Position numbers and translations under genes: made by a program. The notes beneath the pieces are model-generated. The model ran no database searches, was not told where the DNA came from, and saw only the letters and a program-made list of their open reading frames with translations. A stretch of 64,000 nt of DNA from the NCBI GenBank assembly GCA_963210315.1, contig OY723298.1:1240001-1304000 (forward strand), given 5' to 3'. Source of the DNA: Rhynchopus euleeides. Lineage: Eukaryota; Euglenozoa; Diplonemea; Diplonemida; Diplonemidae. Shown piece by piece: positions 61,000-64,000 of the stretch (its first letter is position 1; each line of letters opens with the position of its first letter).

Positions 61000-63900
61000 A
61001 TGCCCACGCGGGGAGGGGCGCAACACATCCCGCCTCGGGTGCCTGTTGACATACCTGAGGATGTGTGGTCTGCCATACGTGGCCGCGACACGGGCAGCCG
61101 GTTCCTCGGGGCCATCGATGGGTGGGGCTACGCAGCACGCGGATGCGACGGCATCACCATCCAGCGCTACGAGCCCCTAGGCCTCGCCTACAGCCTCAAA
61201 CGCACCAGCCGCTACTCCAACGAATGGGCCCCCGAGGTCTCGGTGAAGCGCGGCGCGGGCACCGGCATCAGCAGCCGCCACCGCATGCTGCAGTTCGGCT
61301 TCCACGGCGTCATCTGCACGGTCCGCACCCAGGAGGCCGTCATCCTCTACCCCCTGGTGCAGAGCAGCCGCATCCGCTGCGCCTGCATCGCCTTCGAGAC
61401 ACGCACCCTGCAGGGCGTGGGGGACCTCCTCCGCCTGGCCTTCCTCCTCAGCGCCGATGAGGCCCTCACAACCCCCGTCTCCTCCCCCCTTTTCGACGCG
61501 GAGGATACGGGGCGGGGCAAGCCGGGGCGGCGGCCTTCGAGGGGCGCTGCCACAAAATACGCACCACTGCGCGGGGGTGCGGCGTCCCCCCCACCGGCAA
61601 CCGCTGTGCGCACCGCGACGAAGAGGATGCTGAAGCGTCTCGCCTCGCAGCACTTTGTGGAGACGCCGCGGGGGAGGCGGGGTCGCAGCAGCAGCGGCAG
61701 TGCCAGCGGCAGGGGTGATGCGTCGGATCGGGGTGTGGGAGCTGCCGCCGCCAAGGCGTTGGCTGCCGCAGCCGCCCCACACACCCACACGCTTGTGCCG
61801 GAGGAGCTGAGCAACTCCAACGGGGGTGCCCCGCTGCGGATCGAGTTCACGCAGAACAGCCGGACGCAGCTGTCGTCGACGCTGCCTGTGGGGCACGACC
61901 CCGGCTCTGCCGAAAACCCCGCATCCGACACGCCGCCTCCGCTGCCCCCGCAGCCCGCAGGGGTGACGACGCAGATGCACATCCACCAGCGCGAAGCGCT
62001 GCGCTGGATGCAGTCCTGCGAGGAGCAGCAGCAGAACCTCCCCCGCATCACCGGGCTGGCCGACGAGAGCCTCCTGTGGAAGCCCTACCACCTCCTGGGT
62101 GGCGCGGAGTGGTACCGCCGCGACTCGGGTGCCCCGACGCAGGCCTGGGCTGGCACTGTCTACCACAACGAGTGGAGCTCTGAGGTTCGGCAGACGCTCC
62201 CTCCTCCGCAGCCCCCAGCGAAGGGCGGGATCCTCGCTGATGAGATGGGGCTCGGGAAGACGCTCACCGTGCTGGCGTTGGTCGCGTCGGATGCCCCGAC
62301 AGAGGCACCCCTCAGGGCTCTGGACGCGGCGAGCGGGGGGCGGAAAGGAGAAGAAGAAGAAGAAGATGACGATGACGATGATGATGGCGATGAAGAAGAA
62401 GATGGAGATCAGGGTGGGAAGAAGAAGCAGAAGAAAAAGAAACCTACGAAGAAGAAGAAGAAGAAGAGTCAGAAGGGGCAGCAGCCGTCCATCCTGTCTG
62501 CTCTGGGTGGGAGTCGGCGGGGGCGGAGGCGGCGTGACGCGTTAGATGAGGGTGTGGGTGTGGCGCGGCCTGCTAGCTGTGAGAAGGGGGCGCCTGTGAG
62601 GAAGAGGCGCCGCCGGGCTGTGGAGGCACCTGCGCTCAGCCTCGGGGAGGCTGTTCTGGTGGAGGATGACAGTGACATGACTGATATAGAGGCTGCGGCT
62701 CCGGCAGCATCTCCGGCACGCGGGAGGCAGGTCATCAACCTCGACAGTGACACGGAAAGCGCCCACGGCGAGATCCGGACAGAAGGCAAGGTGGAACACA
62801 GCGGGACACCTGGCATGGCGATTAACGTCGACTCATCATCCCCTTCCTCCGGCAGCAGCGGTGGGGTGGTGCACTGCCCACCACCAGAGGAGGGTTGTGA
62901 TGATGATGGTGATGACGACGCGACTGACATCGGGAGCAGCTCGGGGAGCTCAGAGGATGAAGACGCGGAGGTCTCCGAGGAGGAGGGGGAGGAGATGGAG
63001 GAGGACGAGGAGGAGGAGGGTGACCGGGTTTTCATGGGGGCAGCCCCGTCGCAGACGCTGATCGTCGCCCCGGTGTCTCTGCTGACGCATTGGGGGGATG
63101 AGATCAAGAAGCACCTCCATCCGGATGCCAGCAGGGCTCTGATATACTACGGCGCGAAGAGGAAGAGCAGCTCTGCGATGGAGGATCTGAAGAGGTCATC
63201 CATTGTCATCACATCCTACACTCTGGTGTCCAACGAGTGGCTCGCCGCGAAGCAAGCGGAGGCAAGCCGCACCGGGAAGGACAGGGTTGACCCTGTGGGT
63301 TTTGGGAACCGGACTGCCGAGACACCAGGGGGTGACGATCCCTTCTCCCCAAAGGGGCTCTTCTCTGTGGTGTGGGATCGGGTTATCCTCGACGAGGCGC
63401 ACTTCATCCGGGAGCCCACCACGAAGTGGAGCCAGGGCTGCGTCGCCCTCCGTGCGAAGAGGAGGTGGTGCGTCACCGGGACACCCCTGCAGAACCGGCT
63501 GACCGATCTCTGGTCCCTTTTCCGCTTCCTCCGGGTCCCCATCCTCTCCAACCTAAGTGTGTGGGATGCGCTGGTTGCGTCCCCTCTGGAGCGCCAGGCG
63601 GTGGAGGTCGATCTGGACGCCGATGTCTCAGAAGGCGAAGCCGATGACTCCCGCCAAGTCTCGAAGCGTCGCCTGCAGACCGTCCTATCCTCTCTCCTCC
63701 TCCGAAGGGAAAAACGCCTCGTGACACTGGCAGGTCTCCCCCCTCGGGAAGAGGAGCATAGGATTCTCGCTTTCACCCCCGCAGAGAAACCCTTCTACGA
63801 CGCCCTCAGCACCGTCATGAAGCAGCGGTTTAAGCGCCTCCTGCAGACCAACGAGGTGGTGAAGAAGCGTGCGAACATCCTGGAGATGCTCCTGAGGCTC

Positions 63901-64000
63901 CGCCAGGCGTGCGACCACCCCTATCTCGTGATCAACGGGATTGCCGGGGCCGGGCAGCGCAGCGCATCCCATATGGATGGCCTCTACCAACACTTTGTGA
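61000..64000 (+). CDS. SNF2-family ATPase, Rad5/HLTF/Rad16-like, 3' end beyond window
   Basis: A thousand codons are visible and the frame is open at the window edge. Motifs in order: Q-like HQREALRWM (about residue 331), Walker A ILADEMGLGKT (GKT at about 419), LIVAPVSLLTHW (motif Ia, about 688), SSIVITSYTLVSNEW, DEAH box VILDEAHFIRE (D798), and CVTGTPLQNRLTDLWSLFRFLRV (motif III), which is characteristic of the Rad5/Rad16/HLTF group. These ATPases act in DNA damage tolerance and chromatin; most carry a RING finger further on, which would lie outside the window. Between Walker A and motif Ia there is a low-complexity insertion of about 250 residues, acidic then Lys-rich then acidic. The N-terminal 130 residues could be a divergent HIRAN-like domain, but this is uncertain. 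Confidence 0.88.
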   Translation, partial: MPTRGGAQHIPPRVPVDIPEDVWSAIRGRDTGSRFLGAIDGWGYAARGCDGITIQRYEPLGLAYSLKRTSRYSNEWAPEVSVKRGAGTGISSRHRMLQFGFHGVICTVRTQEAVILYPLVQSSRIRCACIAFETRTLQGVGDLLRLAFLLSADEALTTPVSSPLFDAEDTGRGKPGRRPSRGAATKYAPLRGGAASPPPATAVRTATKRMLKRLASQHFVETPRGRRGRSSSGSASGRGDASDRGVGAAAAKALAAAAAPHTHTLVPEELSNSNGGAPLRIEFTQNSRTQLSSTLPVGHDPGSAENPASDTPPPLPPQPAGVTTQMHIHQREALRWMQSCEEQQQNLPRITGLADESLLWKPYHLLGGAEWYRRDSGAPTQAWAGTVYHNEWSSEVRQTLPPPQPPAKGGILADEMGLGKTLTVLALVASDAPTEAPLRALDAASGGRKGEEEEEDDDDDDDGDEEEDGDQGGKKKQKKKKPTKKKKKKSQKGQQPSILSALGGSRRGRRRRDALDEGVGVARPASCEKGAPVRKRRRRAVEAPALSLGEAVLVEDDSDMTDIEAAAPAASPARGRQVINLDSDTESAHGEIRTEGKVEHSGTPGMAINVDSSSPSSGSSGGVVHCPPPEEGCDDDGDDDATDIGSSSGSSEDEDAEVSEEEGEEMEEDEEEEGDRVFMGAAPSQTLIVAPVSLLTHWGDEIKKHLHPDASRALIYYGAKRKSSSAMEDLKRSSIVITSYTLVSNEWLAAKQAEASRTGKDRVDPVGFGNRTAETPGGDDPFSPKGLFSVVWDRVILDEAHFIREPTTKWSQGCVALRAKRRWCVTGTPLQNRLTDLWSLFRFLRVPILSNLSVWDALVASPLERQAVEVDLDADVSEGEADDSRQVSKRRLQTVLSSLLLRREKRLVTLAGLPPREEEHRILAFTPAEKPFYDALSTVMKQRFKRLLQTNEVVKKRANILEMLLRLRQACDHPYLVINGIAGAGQRSASHMDGLYQHFV

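Noticed and set aside
1-64000. CRISPR arrays, prokaryotic operons, rRNA genes
   Set aside because: No regularly spaced short repeats with unique spacers, no ribosome-binding sites in operon context, and no rRNA-like sequence were seen.

Overview
The window is nuclear DNA from a unicellular eukaryote. Evidence is GC-rich coding sequence in separately spaced genes, a core-histone gene cluster, a eukaryotic ribosomal protein (eL9/uL6) gene with spliceosomal introns, a REEP/HVA22-type membrane protein, a Rad5/HLTF-like SNF2 ATPase, secreted beta-propellers, a LINE-like fragment and several TA-flanked inverted-repeat elements. The introns I can place start GTATG(T/G) and mostly end ACACAG or ACAACAG; several are 49-80 bp. 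This resembles the constrained splice sites of metamonads such as Trichomonas, but that is only a weak hint and I do not assign a lineage. The histones are very divergent from the animal, plant and fungal consensus.

Layout. 1-4.9 kb: gene-poor repeats and a 5'-truncated non-LTR retrotransposon (reverse-transcriptase tail, RNase H, Zn knuckle). 4.9-8.6 kb: a candidate undescribed mobile element with 31-bp direct repeats outside G-run inverted ends, carrying two minus-strand genes of unknown family. 8.6-13.4 kb: no supported gene. 13.4-24.1 kb: a tandem histone cluster in the order H2B-H2A-H3-H4, H2B-H2A-(1.8-kb foreign spacer)-H3-H4, H2B-H2A-H3, all on the plus strand. 24.4-27.4 kb: a two-exon REEP/HVA22 gene whose 2.6-kb intron holds two adjacent TA-flanked transposon-like elements. 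27.9-29.4 kb: two tandem three-exon uL6 genes. 29.8-32.4 kb: a small Pro-rich zinc-finger protein and an Ala/His-rich helical protein. 33-44.4 kb: four secreted beta-propeller genes (A-D), where A-B was recently copied as C-D; A is broken by a 525-bp insertion with a 20-bp target duplication. 45.3-48.3 kb: a low-complexity WW-domain protein with three small 3' exons encoding a zinc ribbon. 50.2-59.9 kb: five prolyl-4-hydroxylase-like 2OG-Fe(II) oxygenase copies of two alternating N-terminal types; copy 1 is split by a 1.56-kb insert that carries its own PHD-like zinc-finger gene. 61 kb to the end: a Rad5/HLTF-like SNF2 gene running off the window.

The strongest biological signals are these. 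Lysine-rich insertions of about 16 residues in H2B (loop 1) and 20 residues in H2A (loop 2) should meet at the same DNA-binding site of the dimer. SPKK tails extend both proteins. A GGCGTG-ACTG-CRCGCC hairpin recurs after H2A and H4 genes. The 3.6-kb and 1.56-kb insertions look like undescribed mobile units. Gene families here evolve by tandem duplication, conversion and insertional breakage.
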